Assembly: GCA_964558485.1 (NCBI GenBank)
Contig: CAZLED010000003.1
Coordinates: 21,578-85,577, forward strand
Direction of reading: 5' to 3'
Source of the DNA: UMGS1696 sp964558485
GTDB taxonomy: Bacteria; Bacillota; Clostridia; Oscillospirales; CAG-272
Length of the DNA: 64,000 bases
Positions 16,299 to 25,421 of the stretch are shown piece by piece (the first letter of the stretch is position 1; the number at the start of each line of letters is the position of its first letter). Made by a program: the position numbers and the translations under genes. Below the pieces are notes generated by a model that was not told the DNA's origin, searched no databases, and worked only from the letters and a program-made list of their open reading frames with translations.

Positions 16299-17768
16299 TC
16301 AGCCTTCGATCTTTTCCAGACCCTTGTAGAAGGAATCGATGGTGGACATGGCCGATTTTTCTTGCTTGGCGTACCAGGAGGCAAAGTCGCCGGTACTGTT
16401 GATCACCAGCTCGGCGATGGGGTTGTACATGGAGCTGAACCCACTGGAGAAGGCGAAGTAGTTGACGCCTACCTCATAGGCGATGGTGTCGAACAAAATG
16501 TCGATCATGGCACGGGAGTCTTCGTCTCTGGCCAGCTTGCCTGCCAGCAGCACATCGTAATAGGCCGGGATCACCGTGTCGGCACTGTACCAGGACAGCA
16601 GCTCCAGCACGGCACCCACCATGTCCGGATCCTGGATCGTGGCCGGTACTGCCATCAGACCACCCCAGTCCATGGAGATGTAATTCTCCTGTGCCGCATC
16701 GTACTTGGGATAGGGCAGGATCCCCACATCGATCTCGTAGTCCCGGAAGACCACGGCACCGGCAATGGTATCCAACCGGAACAACAGTCTGCCGGAATCA
16801 AATTCGAACTGGGCAGATTCATCCTCGGCCGTGGGCTTGAATACGGCACCGGCTTTATCCGTGAGCTTCTGCATCTTTTCGATGATGGAGATGGTCTTCT
16901 CCGTGTTCAGTGCCAGCTCTACCCGACCGCTGTCGTTCTTCTGGGTCAGGAACTGGTTACAGCCGGTCTGGATGCTCAGATACTTGGAGGTCTCCGTAGC
17001 GGACAGGCCGTAGTTGTCGGTGTCCGGATCCATTTGCCCGTCTCCGTTTACGTCTCTGGTGAAGGTCAGCGCCATATCGATCATGGTGTCCAGCGTCCAT
17101 TTGCCTTCGTACACCAGCTCATAGGGATCCTCCATGCCGTAGTCCGTGACGATATTTTTGTTGAAATACACCGCATAGGGGCAGGGGATCATGTAGTCGG
17201 ACACGCCAAAGTAGGTGTTCTTGCCCAGTCGCAGCACGTCCATTTGGGCCCGGTTCCACCAATCGGCAGTCAGATCCACATTGGGCAGGTTATCATAGTT
17301 GTACAGCATCCCACCGGTGACCAGCTCGGATACGCCCTGGATGCAGTGGAGCAGGACCAGCTGGTACACGTCGTCGCCGGCGCTGATGGCCTTTTTGGCT
17401 TCGGACACTACGTCAGCGATGTATCCGGCATTGTATTGGGTCAGGTCCACGTTCAGATATTCCTCGGTTTGAATGGTACGGGTGAAGATGGCATCGTTCA
17501 TAGCGTCCCCGGTGGCTTCATCGGCAAAGAAATAGTATTGATAGCCCTGCCATTCCGGGTAGGCGATATTGAAGGTGGCGCCGCCAAAGTCCAGCGTATC
17601 CGGGATCTGGTGCATGGGTCTGGTCTCTTCTGTCTCGGTGACGGTGGTGTCGGTGGAAACGGCATTGGTGGTGTCTGCGGCGTTGGTGGTCTCTACCTCT
17701 GTTTGTCCACAAGCGGCCAGAGAGAGGAGCATCGAGAACAGCAGCAGGGTGACGGTGATCTTGCGCAT
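16299..17768 (-). CDS. Extracellular solute-binding lipoprotein (paralogue 3 of 3)
   Basis: Third and most diverged tandem member. Lipobox LSLAAC ends the signal peptide, and the linker uses TTNAADTTNAVSTDTT in place of the shared block. ADWWNRAQMDVLRLGKNTYFGVSDY near 150 and LARDEDSRAMIDILFDTIAYEVG near 430 align with the other two. The calcium-like loop is altered to DVNGDGQMDPDTD. Start 17768 has GGAGGA seven bases upstream; the ATG at 17780 overlaps that site. 489 residues. It follows the CBM9-like surface gene on the same strand after a terminator. Confidence 0.84.
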   Translation of the reverse strand: MRKITVTLLLFSMLLSLAACGQTEVETTNAADTTNAVSTDTTVTETEETRPMHQIPDTLDFGGATFNIAYPEWQGYQYYFFADEATGDAMNDAIFTRTIQTEEYLNVDLTQYNAGYIADVVSEAKKAISAGDDVYQLVLLHCIQGVSELVTGGMLYNYDNLPNVDLTADWWNRAQMDVLRLGKNTYFGVSDYMIPCPYAVYFNKNIVTDYGMEDPYELVYEGKWTLDTMIDMALTFTRDVNGDGQMDPDTDNYGLSATETSKYLSIQTGCNQFLTQKNDSGRVELALNTEKTISIIEKMQKLTDKAGAVFKPTAEDESAQFEFDSGRLLFRLDTIAGAVVFRDYEIDVGILPYPKYDAAQENYISMDWGGLMAVPATIQDPDMVGAVLELLSWYSADTVIPAYYDVLLAGKLARDEDSRAMIDILFDTIAYEVGVNYFAFSSGFSSMYNPIAELVINSTGDFASWYAKQEKSAMSTIDSFYKGLEKIEG

Positions 17769-17806
17769 GAAAGTATCCTCCATAAGTGAATGAATGGGGT
17801 CGGCGG

Positions 17807-17837
17807 ACAAAAAACTCCCGCAGGAAAAACGGGAGCT
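17807..17837 (-). terminator. Terminator of the CBM9-like gene
   Basis: CTCCCG (17815-17820) and CGGGAG (17830-17835) form the stem; the minus strand continues with T6. Confidence 0.65.
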
Positions 17838-17863
17838 TCTTGTTATAGAGAAAGGAGATGATT

Positions 17864-18676
17864 TTATCTCTTCTTGGAAACGGCGTAACCAGCGGCGGAT
17901 ACGATAGCAGCAACAGCGGCTACGATACCGGCGTCGAAGGTCTGGGGAGCAGCAGGAGCTTCAACAGCAGCATCTACCACTTCAGCTTCGGTTTCAACGG
18001 GAGCTTCGGTCTCCGGTTCGGGATAAGAAACCTCGTCGTCGGAGAAGGTCAGCGTGATGTCAGCAGCCTGAGAACCGGAAGCGTAACCGGTACCGGGGTG
18101 CGCATCGTGGGTGACCATATCGTTGACCTGCATGGACATATTGATGGTGCCGCCAACTTCCAGGTTTGCAACGGGCATAGCGTATTCTACGATGTAACCG
18201 TCGTCGGTCTCGGAGGTAGCGTACTTGCAGTCAGCAGATTCGAAGGTGGGCGTGCCGTTTACGTTCTGTACAAAGAAGGTCAGACCGGTAGCTTCGGCGT
18301 GGGACTTCCACTTGCCGGAACCTTCGTCGTACCACAGCTCAGCGGCGTCGGCCTGCCAGTTGGTGGGGTTCGATTCGTAGACGTCGGCGCCAACGCTGAT
18401 CACATCGGAGTCGGTAACAACAACAGCAACATACAGATAGTCGTCGTCCCACAGGAAGTAGGAGGTAGCGGACATATCAACGTCACCGTCCCAGTCCCAC
18501 TTGTGGAAAGCAGGGTTGCCCAGGGTCTGGGTAGCAGACTGGGTATAGATCTCGTCCAGTTCACCGTCCACAACGGGCGTACCCTTCAGCACATCGGTGG
18601 TGTCAGCGGCAGCAACAGGAGCGATCATAGTAGCAGCCAGCATAGCGACCAGCAGCAGAGAAGCGAGTTTCTTCAT
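17864..18676 (-). CDS. Surface protein: CBM9-like domain with APQTFDAG C-terminal anchor
   Basis: Secreted and probably surface-anchored carbohydrate-binding protein. Signal peptide residues 1-23 (ends PVAAA). Residues 30-215 look like a family 9-type carbohydrate-binding/DOMON-like beta sandwich: GTPVVDGELDEIY, FLWDDDYLYVAVVVTDSDV and DGYIVEYAMPV. A Glu/Val/Ala linker leads to APQTFDAG, a 16-residue hydrophobic stretch and the basic end SKKR. The same tail closes the 27307-28209 protein. It resembles a sortase-type signal, with PQT as in NPQTN, but is not LPXTG. No sortase gene is in the window. Confidence 0.8.
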   Translation of the reverse strand: MKKLASLLLVAMLAATMIAPVAAADTTDVLKGTPVVDGELDEIYTQSATQTLGNPAFHKWDWDGDVDMSATSYFLWDDDYLYVAVVVTDSDVISVGADVYESNPTNWQADAAELWYDEGSGKWKSHAEATGLTFFVQNVNGTPTFESADCKYATSETDDGYIVEYAMPVANLEVGGTINMSMQVNDMVTHDAHPGTGYASGSQAADITLTFSDDEVSYPEPETEAPVETEAEVVDAAVEAPAAPQTFDAGIVAAVAAIVSAAGYAVSKKR

Positions 18677-18745
18677 AATAGTTGTCTCCTAATAATAGAC
18701 ATTTGTAATATGCAAGGCGATCGACATCCACCTGGCTATGTCAGT

Positions 18746-18774
18746 ATTATATCATTTTTGTTAACATAAATCAA
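18746..18774 (-). promoter_or_regulatory. Promoter of the CBM9-like gene
   Basis: Minus-strand TTGATT (18769-18774), 17-bp spacer, TATAAT (18746-18751). Confidence 0.65.
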
Positions 18775-18894
18775 TGGTCATATACAACAAGATATCCAGT
18801 TTTTGTTTGTGTATAGTAGACAAAACACAGCTACAAATGTGGCGGACAGTTGAGGGGAATGGCGCATTTCCTTAATATAAAACCAAGGGTAGGT

Positions 18895-19492
18895 TGACAT
18901 ATAGGAAAACATGGTTACGTTTCCGGGTGTCGCTACAAGAACGATATTGTACGCCGAATGTAGGGCGGGATGACAACTACTTGACAGAACCAACAATTTG
19001 GTATTCAACATCCCGCCGTCGAATGTGTTAGACCGTACGGTATGGGTATTGGGTACACGTTCGTCCTATATCAAAATGATTTTGTATCCCACATTGGTAT
19101 CGGCTGCGCAAAATCTCAAATCAAAATGTACGTTTGCACAATACCAATATAATACAGACATAGACGTTCGGCGGCGGGATGTCGTCAGCCAAGAGTGATG
19201 AGAATACCAAGGGTAGGTCATCCCGCCCTACTTTCGTTTTACCAAAACCTTGTCGCATCAAATCCCCATATCGGAATGCACAAAAGCGGTACGTCTGGGC
19301 AGCCTGATCAAAAAACGGGATTACCAAAGCAAACGAGATTTTTCTGCTGATATCGCCCCTACAGTGAATAGTGGAGTTTTCCCAACTTCGCCGTAGGTGA
19401 ATGTTGATTACCCTCTGAGGACTGCCTGTACAAGGCAGTCATTCCGATACTTATCGAAAAACAAAATTGGAACAAGCCAAACGCCAGTGGAA
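18895..19492. repeat. Dispersed mosaic repeat, copy A
   Basis: This 842-bp gene-free region is mostly a copy of the dispersed repeat. CATCCCGCCGTCGAA (19010-19024), the CAGACATAGACGTTCGGCGG block near 19156-19175, and GTAGGTCATCCCGCCCTACT near 19213-19232 match the copies at 40.6, 44.4, 58.5 and 63.8 kb. It ends with GCCAAACGCCAGTGG (19476-19490), a degenerate form of the boundary GCCCAACGCCAGTTG. No coding frame is conserved between copies. Confidence 0.8.
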
Positions 19493-19495
19493 TAC

Positions 19496-19519
19496 AAAAA
19501 AGGGGGTCAAGCCCCCTTT
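19496..19519 (-). terminator. Terminator of the acyl-CoA ligase gene
   Basis: AGGGGG/CCCCCT stem at 19501-19517 with T6 on the minus strand, immediately after the stop codon. Confidence 0.65.
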
Positions 19520-21285
19520 TATACCAGATAGCGTTTGATTTTTTTCGCCGAGGTCTTCTCGAACTCCGTCTTGCGGAACTCCAGCTTGTGGATCTGCTTG
19601 AAGGAAGGCAGACGCTTGTTCAGCGCCGTGATCTCCTTCTGGATCTCCTTGTAGATGTCCGTGTCCACGTCGGCGAACTTTTCCGCAAAGGCATCCTGGT
19701 TCGGGAAGATCACGGCCGTCAGCTTGGTGGAGCCGTCCTCTTCCACACGTCCTACCACCACCGATTCGGCGATCAGATCGATCTTGCCTAAGTATTCTTC
19801 GATCTCCTCCGGGAACACGTTCTTGCCGTTGTCCAGCACGATCACCGACTTCATCCGGCCCGTGATGGTGATGTAGCCATCCTTGTCCATATAGCCCACG
19901 TCTCCGGTCCGGAACCAGCCGTCGTCCGTGAAGGCGTCTCTTGTGGCCTCCGGATCGTTGTAATAGCCCAGCATCACGTTGTCGCCTTTGACCTGGATCT
20001 CCCCGGTGATATGCCCGTCTTCCGTCAGGTCCGATCCGGTGATCCGTATGTCGCAACAGGGCACGGAGGGTCCGATGGAACCACACTTCCGCTTGAAATA
20101 CGGCGTGACGGCCAGCAGCGGCGCACATTCGGTGATCCCGTACCCTTCGTACAGGGAAATGCCAAAGGATTCAAAGATCGGGATCAAAGACGGATCCAGT
20201 GCCGCACCACCGCAGATGATCTTTTTCAGATTGCCGCCGAATGCAGCCCGCACGTCCCCAAACAGCTTGTCGGACACATCGATCCCAAACCGGTTCAAAA
20301 ATCCGGCCAGCTTCAGACCACCGGTCAGCGCCTTGTCCTTGCCAGACCGCTTGGCTTCCGACAGGATCTTTTTGTACATGGTGTTCACGAACATGGGCAC
20401 CAGCACCAGACCCGTGGGCTTGTATTCCTTGAAGCTGTTCAGCACGTGCCGCAGGGAATCGTTGATGCAGATCAGACAGCCCAGGTTCACAGCCGCCATC
20501 ATGCAGCACAGCTCATAGGTGTGGTGGATGGGCAGCACAGATACCAGCACGTCGTCGGAGTTGAAATCCACCGCAGCATCGGCCGAGGTGACCGCAGCGT
20601 AAATGTTCTGCTGGCTCAGCATGACGCATTTGGAGGAGCCGGTGGTACCGGAGGTGAACAGCATCTCTGCCATTCTCTTGGTATCGATGGGCAGATCCAG
20701 CAGCACCTGCCGCATGGTCGCCACGTCCACACCGGCATTTGTCCCCAGAGTCAGCAGCGTATCAAAGCCATAGCAGCTTGCCGGTGCATCTGTGGTCGGA
20801 TCAAAGGAAATCGTGAAGCGCACAGACGGATGGTCAGTTGCCAGATCGTGGAAGGTGTCGTTCATGGAGGCCGAATGGATCAGGCAGATCGCATCCACCG
20901 AGGTGAGAAAATCCCGGGTGACGGAAGGATCCAGCTCCTTGTCCATGGGGATCGCCACACCGCCGGCCAGCAGGGTACCCAGATAGGATGCGATCCACAT
21001 GGGAGACGTTTCCCCAACGATGCCAATGCGGATGTTTTCGTTCAGGTGGTCGGTGATGGTATCGTCGTATTTCTGGCAGGTGCGGATGAGACCATCGGCG
21101 AAGCGGTACACCATGGAGGTGAATTCCGTGTAGGTCAGGGAATGCTTTTCGCCTTTTTCCTTCCAGATGAACATGGTCTTGTCACCCCAGGTCTCCAGAG
21201 ATTGGCAGAACTGGGATACATTTTCTATGGTATTGTAGATCCGTTCCCGCTTCTTGTGGCTGCGGACGGTGTATTGCTTCTTCAT
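19519..21285 (-). CDS. AMP-dependent long-chain acyl-CoA synthetase
   Basis: ANL-superfamily ligase that activates a fatty or other carboxylic acid through an acyl-AMP. The P-loop LFTSGTTGSSKCVMLSQ is near residues 205-221, YEGYGITECAPLLAV near 370, GWFRTGDVGYMDKDGYITITGR near 445 and GKNVFPEEIEEYL near 480, with the C-terminal catalytic Lys in SAKKIKRYLV. Start 21285 is preferred to 21300 because GGGAGA is positioned seven bases upstream. 588 residues, normal. It follows the MarR gene by 58 bp and is probably its target; exogenous fatty acid use is inferred. Confidence 0.9.
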   Translation of the reverse strand: MKKQYTVRSHKKRERIYNTIENVSQFCQSLETWGDKTMFIWKEKGEKHSLTYTEFTSMVYRFADGLIRTCQKYDDTITDHLNENIRIGIVGETSPMWIASYLGTLLAGGVAIPMDKELDPSVTRDFLTSVDAICLIHSASMNDTFHDLATDHPSVRFTISFDPTTDAPASCYGFDTLLTLGTNAGVDVATMRQVLLDLPIDTKRMAEMLFTSGTTGSSKCVMLSQQNIYAAVTSADAAVDFNSDDVLVSVLPIHHTYELCCMMAAVNLGCLICINDSLRHVLNSFKEYKPTGLVLVPMFVNTMYKKILSEAKRSGKDKALTGGLKLAGFLNRFGIDVSDKLFGDVRAAFGGNLKKIICGGAALDPSLIPIFESFGISLYEGYGITECAPLLAVTPYFKRKCGSIGPSVPCCDIRITGSDLTEDGHITGEIQVKGDNVMLGYYNDPEATRDAFTDDGWFRTGDVGYMDKDGYITITGRMKSVIVLDNGKNVFPEEIEEYLGKIDLIAESVVVGRVEEDGSTKLTAVIFPNQDAFAEKFADVDTDIYKEIQKEITALNKRLPSFKQIHKLEFRKTEFEKTSAKKIKRYLV

Positions 21286-21343
21286 GGCAGTATCTCCCAT
21301 TTTATGTTTCTGTTATAATAGAATGTAGAAAATCGATATCGGC

Positions 21344-21826
21344 TTACAGGGCAGCTTTCGTGGGCACGGCGTCTGTGGGCCCTTCAGAGAATCGGCTCAG
21401 ACCGTTGTCCAGCTGCTCTAAGATCTGGTAAAACTGCACCAGCTGTTCGTCGGTGATCCCGGCGGTGATCTGGGCAACAGCGTCCTCTAAGATGATCCGG
21501 ATCTGACCCATGGCAGCCTTGCCGGCATCGGTCAGGATGAATTTGTTGTTGTATCGGGAACCTTCCCGGTCGCTGTAGGAAATGTAGTCGGCCCGGCACA
21601 GCTCACCGGTGACACGGGACACAAAGGCTTTGTCCACCTGGCAGTTCCGGGACAGCTCCGCACCGGTCAGCCCTTCGGGATGCTTGTCTAACTGGAACAG
21701 GCACATCAGGTGCATACTCCGCAGATCGAACCGAGCCAGCTTTTCGTTTTTGATCCGCTGCAGGCTTTTGGCGATCCGGTCGATGGCAAAGGAAAACCGC
21801 AGGAAGCGGTCGTCATAGGATAACAT
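21344..21826 (-). CDS. MarR family transcriptional regulator
   Basis: Winged-helix regulator of 160 residues. FDLRSMHLMCLFQLDKHPEGLTGAELSRNCQVDKAFVSRVTGELCRADYI (about 34-85) is the helix-turn-helix and LTDAGKAAM near 106 follows the wing. It heads a two-gene unit with the acyl-CoA ligase and likely controls it, possibly sensing a carboxylic acid or acyl-CoA ligand, as MarR proteins often act on adjacent genes. The promoter is at 21957-21985. Confidence 0.88.
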   Translation of the reverse strand: MLSYDDRFLRFSFAIDRIAKSLQRIKNEKLARFDLRSMHLMCLFQLDKHPEGLTGAELSRNCQVDKAFVSRVTGELCRADYISYSDREGSRYNNKFILTDAGKAAMGQIRIILEDAVAQITAGITDEQLVQFYQILEQLDNGLSRFSEGPTDAVPTKAAL

Positions 21827-21956
21827 GATGGGAACCTCATTGGGGAAGTAAATAATGAATAATATAGATTGATTTTACATCTTTGGTGCAAAATCTATTT
21901 TTGAATCGAAAAAAGTATCTGCGCTTGCACCCATGTGGGGCACTCACGTGGATACC

Positions 21957-21985
21957 ATTGTACCATAGAAAAGTTGACTTGTCAA
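21957..21985 (-). promoter_or_regulatory. Promoter of the marR-ligase operon
   Basis: Minus-strand TTGACA (21980-21985), 17-bp spacer, TACAAT (21957-21962). It lies right at the ruined end of the upstream pseudogene. Confidence 0.65.
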
Positions 21986-23255
21986 TGATGAAATTGTAAA
22001 CAGTATGGGAAATCATACGGGATGTGCCGGCAGAAAAAATAACTGGTCATGGAACATACCGGATAGGTGTGTACGTGCTGGAAGGATTGCTCCAGTTGTA
22101 AGAAAGATACACAACTCCAAGTAAAATTTCTGCGATACGATTCTGCTGTAGCTATCATATCATCTCCGGAAATTGTACTTTGTAGAGAGAAACTTGCTAC
22201 TGGTTCTTCGATGATCGGTGTGATTTCAACCAAACGGGATACTCGCTCCTCTGACAATACTGCTTCGTTTAGCTGAACCAATTCCATTTTATCTTCTGTT
22301 GTACGCAGATAATACACCGCACATCGATGACTTTCACTGCATTGTCAACACCTTTATACTGCTCTGGCAACGGTTGCGAACGCAGAATTTCCCCATCATA
22401 GGTCAATTCCCAAATGGATTGTTCATACACGATCCGGTAGTCTTCGTCCGAATCCACCTCAGAGATCCGTGCCACAAAGGAATCTTCCCTCAGGGTAAGC
22501 GGTTCCACACCGACAAGCATATGGGCAGAGCGTATCGGGATCGTTTTTACAGAATCATCCAGGTATGTTAGTTCCAGTTCGCACAAACCGCTGAGAAGAT
22601 AATCATCTTCCAAAATTGGCGTGACGGTATAGGTTGTTCCGTCTGATAGCGTTTTTTCGGTAACCACCGTTGGTTCGGTTTCCTTTGTGCGACCTTGCAG
22701 AGCATCTATAGAGAAAATATACGTCTTCCCACCGTCTTTGCCGGGGATGGTGATGTACAACCTGTCATCCCGAATGGAAAAATCGGAGACGCTGTCCATC
22801 TCATTCCATGGTGAAACATCCAAAAGGACACGGCTTTCAGCTGGTGTTACACAGTATACTTTCATATCCGTACCAATGGCGTACAGTTCTCCATCCTGCA
22901 CAGCAATATGTTCTGCTACAAATCCGTCCAGTAGGTACCGGTCTACCAGTTTATTATCTGCATATACCAATACTGTATTGGTGCCGGAATCCAGCAGGTA
23001 GATGTTGTCTCCATCGATGGCATAATCCTCTGGACCGTAGATAGTACCGTGCACATCGGTTACATAACCAAGCGACTCTGTAGTGCGAGACACAGAAGAA
23101 TTGTCATACACATTTTCTGCGTTGGCGAAAGTTCTGCTTTCCATAGACACGGTCAGGATAGAATTGGATTCAAATGCATCTGCTAATACGGGTATAGCGA
23201 CTAGAGCCAGCAATAGGGCAAGGCATGAGCCACAGGAGAGATGTGTTTTGATCAT
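21985..23255 (-). pseudogene. Decayed secreted beta-propeller protein
   Basis: The N-terminal 330 or so codons are open: AAGGAGGT precedes the ATG at 23255, a signal peptide follows (LALLLALVAIPVLADA), then propeller-like repeats such as EDYAIDGDNIYLLDSGTNTV. Near 22320 the frame breaks: VKVIDVR continues one frame over as YYLRTTEDKMELVQLNEAV down to about 22120, where MIATAESYRRNFTWSC appears. A second shift and an in-frame TGA follow near 22035. The lost C-terminus vaguely recalls amidase/CHAP-type wall hydrolases with such a Trp-Cys motif, but this is weak. Sequencing error could explain one break, hardly three. Confidence 0.6.
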
Positions 23256-23569
23256 ATGATACCTCCTTTTTGTGTTATTGTATGTCCAAAAAACAAAAAA
23301 GCGCATAGATCGTCTCAATTGTTTGAACAACCTATGCGTCAACGGAAGTGAATTTCAACGGATATTGCACCGTTCCATGGAGTTTTCGACACCAAGGGTG
23401 CGTTGGCATAGGTCGTTCATACAGGGAGACACGATAGAAAATCATTATTATACCACACCAACCTCTGCGTGTCAATTGTGTACTTTTACAAAATTACTAT
23501 ATTACAATTGTACATAACCAACAAAAGTACGCCCATATCCTGCGACATAAGCGTACTTTTTCATAAATA
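23256..23569. other. Gene-free AT-rich spacer
   Basis: About 314 bp upstream of the propeller pseudogene and downstream of the DUF4838 gene. CCTATGCGTCAACGG and GCGTTGGCATAGG (near 23332-23346 and 23401-23413) form an imperfect inverted pair that may terminate the DUF4838 transcript. No reading frame of note. Confidence 0.4.
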
Positions 23570-24535
23570 TTATTCACCACACAAAATCCGGTCGTACCCA
23601 CAAAGGTCAGCGTTGCCATACAGCGTAGCATAGTCTTCGCCCAGATAGCAACCAAAGGAAGTCACGGAGTCAAAGCCCAACTTCCGGTAGGCTGCCACGT
23701 CTGCCTGACACACACTTTCTCGTAGGTGAAATGCCTTCGGTGGTTTTTGCCAGCCGGAGAAGAGGGAATTGTCCATCCAATAGTCTAACACCTTGGCATC
23801 CGCTTTGCCAAAGAGGTCGAGCAGTGCCGGCACTGTGGCCGTTTCTGCCCGGTTTTGTTCGCAGCCTTCGTCAAAGAGCGGTCGGTCGTGGTCCCGATGG
23901 ATGGGTGCGTATTCCAAAAATACGTTGTGCCGGGGGGCGATGGTCGGTGGTACTAGGGTAGCGCAATACGCCAGATAGCTCTGCTTGGCACCGGGTCTGC
24001 CAGCTTCCAAGCCTTCCGCAATGGCGTTGGTCAGCAGCATACACTGATCGGACGGGCTCAGGTCACGGCACTTTTCGCACATACACCCGGCAGAGGCCAC
24101 ATCGTCGATCCAGAAGTGGTACTTGCCGGTGGTGGGCACGAAAATTTTCGCCAGCGCACAGGCCCGTTCCCGGATATAGTCCAGCACGTCCGGTTCGCCC
24201 ACACAGCAGTTGAACTGAGGTGTCCGCTGCCCATGCTCGTCCATGCGGAACCAGTGGGGGTGCGTGGCAAACTTGTCTCGTTCCAGCATCCAGGACAGGG
24301 CGTGCATCTCAAACTCGATCTCGATCCCGGCCTTCTCCATGCGGCTCTGGAACCTGGCCCATGCCGGTGTGGAGAGCATATGGATGGCCTCTTCCATGGT
24401 CTGGTGCGCATCGGTACCGCCGGCCGGATGGATCCCCACCACGTTCAGGTGCAGTCCTTCGCCAGTGAGCCGGTCTGCCCAATAGTCGGTCAGCGCATCC
24501 TCCGCATGGATCACGATCCCACGATGTGTCAGCAT
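23570..24535 (-). CDS. DUF4838 domain protein, short form
   Basis: Residues about 125-300 match DUF4838, a TIM-barrel-like domain found in Bacteroidota and Firmicutes proteins related to glycosidases such as alpha-glucuronidases. Seen: YHFWIDDVASAGCMCEKCRDLSPSDQ (about 142-168), with the CxxC-type cysteine cluster and paired Asp, and APRHNVFLEYAPIHRDHDRPL. At 321 residues it lacks the N-terminal sandwich of larger members and has no signal peptide. Its ATG abuts the sulfotransferase stop (TAAATG), so the two are translationally coupled. Substrate unknown. Confidence 0.75.
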   Translation of the reverse strand: MLTHRGIVIHAEDALTDYWADRLTGEGLHLNVVGIHPAGGTDAHQTMEEAIHMLSTPAWARFQSRMEKAGIEIEFEMHALSWMLERDKFATHPHWFRMDEHGQRTPQFNCCVGEPDVLDYIRERACALAKIFVPTTGKYHFWIDDVASAGCMCEKCRDLSPSDQCMLLTNAIAEGLEAGRPGAKQSYLAYCATLVPPTIAPRHNVFLEYAPIHRDHDRPLFDEGCEQNRAETATVPALLDLFGKADAKVLDYWMDNSLFSGWQKPPKAFHLRESVCQADVAAYRKLGFDSVTSFGCYLGEDYATLYGNADLCGYDRILCGE

Positions 24536-25255
24536 TTATTCTGCCTCGTAGCCCAGCTCGTCCATTTCGGCCTGGAAGAAGTCAAACATATGCACGCCGT
24601 CGTCGGTCTTGTAGCGGCCTACGGAGTCGGGGCGCATCTCGATCTTCGCCATGGGAATGCCAAGGAACTTTTCCAGTCTGGCTAAGGTCTCGTCCTGATG
24701 GAACACCATATCCTCGAAGCGCACGGAGATCAGATTCTTCGGTGCGGGGGTGGCGTGCATGATCTCTCTCTGGTAGTACCAGCTGATGGCACGATTGGTG
24801 CGCACGTCGTCGGTCTTGTCGTACTGGATGCCGAAGGTGTTCAGATCGTCGGTCACGTGTGCGCCTAAGATGCAGTCACGGGGATCACGCACCCAATGGA
24901 TGTACTTGATGTCGGGGAACATCCGTACGATCCAGGGATAAACCAGCGTGGTCTCCGGGATCTTCCAGCCTTTGTTTTCCGCCTTGGATTCTAGCACGGA
25001 GTGGAGAAAGCCCTCGATCAGGGTCTTGAATTCCTGGGGGATCTCGCAGGTCAGGGCACGGGAGAAGTCCCATTTGTTGTTGCCCAGATAGTCAACATAG
25101 TGTGCGAATACCCGGCAGGCATCGTACATTTGCTCCGGTGGGATCAGGTCGCCGGACTTGTTCAGGGGTTCGCCCATAAACACGCCGCTGGCCGTTAAGG
25201 TGTGGGACATAGACCGGGTGCCGCCATGTCCTCTGCCGATCACAGTGATCATCAT
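24536..25255 (-). CDS. Sulfotransferase family protein
   Basis: PAPS-type sulfotransferase fold. MMITVIGRGHGGTRSMSHTL at the start is the 5'-phosphosulfate loop, and YIHWVRDPRDCILGAH near 110-125 is the 3'-phosphate motif (RDPRD). FEDMVFHQDETLARLEKFLGIP near 190-210 is the usual C-terminal signature. 239 residues, no signal peptide, cytosolic. It is first in a two-gene unit with the DUF4838 protein. A glycan or polysaccharide acceptor is plausible from that neighbour but not shown. Confidence 0.82.
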   Translation of the reverse strand: MMITVIGRGHGGTRSMSHTLTASGVFMGEPLNKSGDLIPPEQMYDACRVFAHYVDYLGNNKWDFSRALTCEIPQEFKTLIEGFLHSVLESKAENKGWKIPETTLVYPWIVRMFPDIKYIHWVRDPRDCILGAHVTDDLNTFGIQYDKTDDVRTNRAISWYYQREIMHATPAPKNLISVRFEDMVFHQDETLARLEKFLGIPMAKIEMRPDSVGRYKTDDGVHMFDFFQAEMDELGYEAE

Positions 25256-25300
25256 ATGTGTAGTCCTCCAATAAGTTAAGGATGTTTTTTGTACGGTATC

Positions 25301-25329
25301 AGTGTACCATGTTTGCCGGGATTTGTCAA
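25301..25329 (-). promoter_or_regulatory. Promoter of the sulfotransferase-DUF4838 operon
   Basis: Minus-strand TTGACA (25324-25329), 17-bp spacer, TACACT (25301-25306). Confidence 0.65.
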
Positions 25330-25421
25330 GAGGGGATTTTGGAGAAAGCTTTAATGCTACGGGAGCAAAAAAAGCCTATCTCCATTTTTATGAAGATAAG
25401 CTTTTGATACAGAGTGTTTAC

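Noticed and set aside
18778..19327. Small frames inside repeat copy A, some with similar peptides in copy D
   Set aside because: The peptide similarity follows from DNA repeat identity; frames differ in start, length and orientation between copies.
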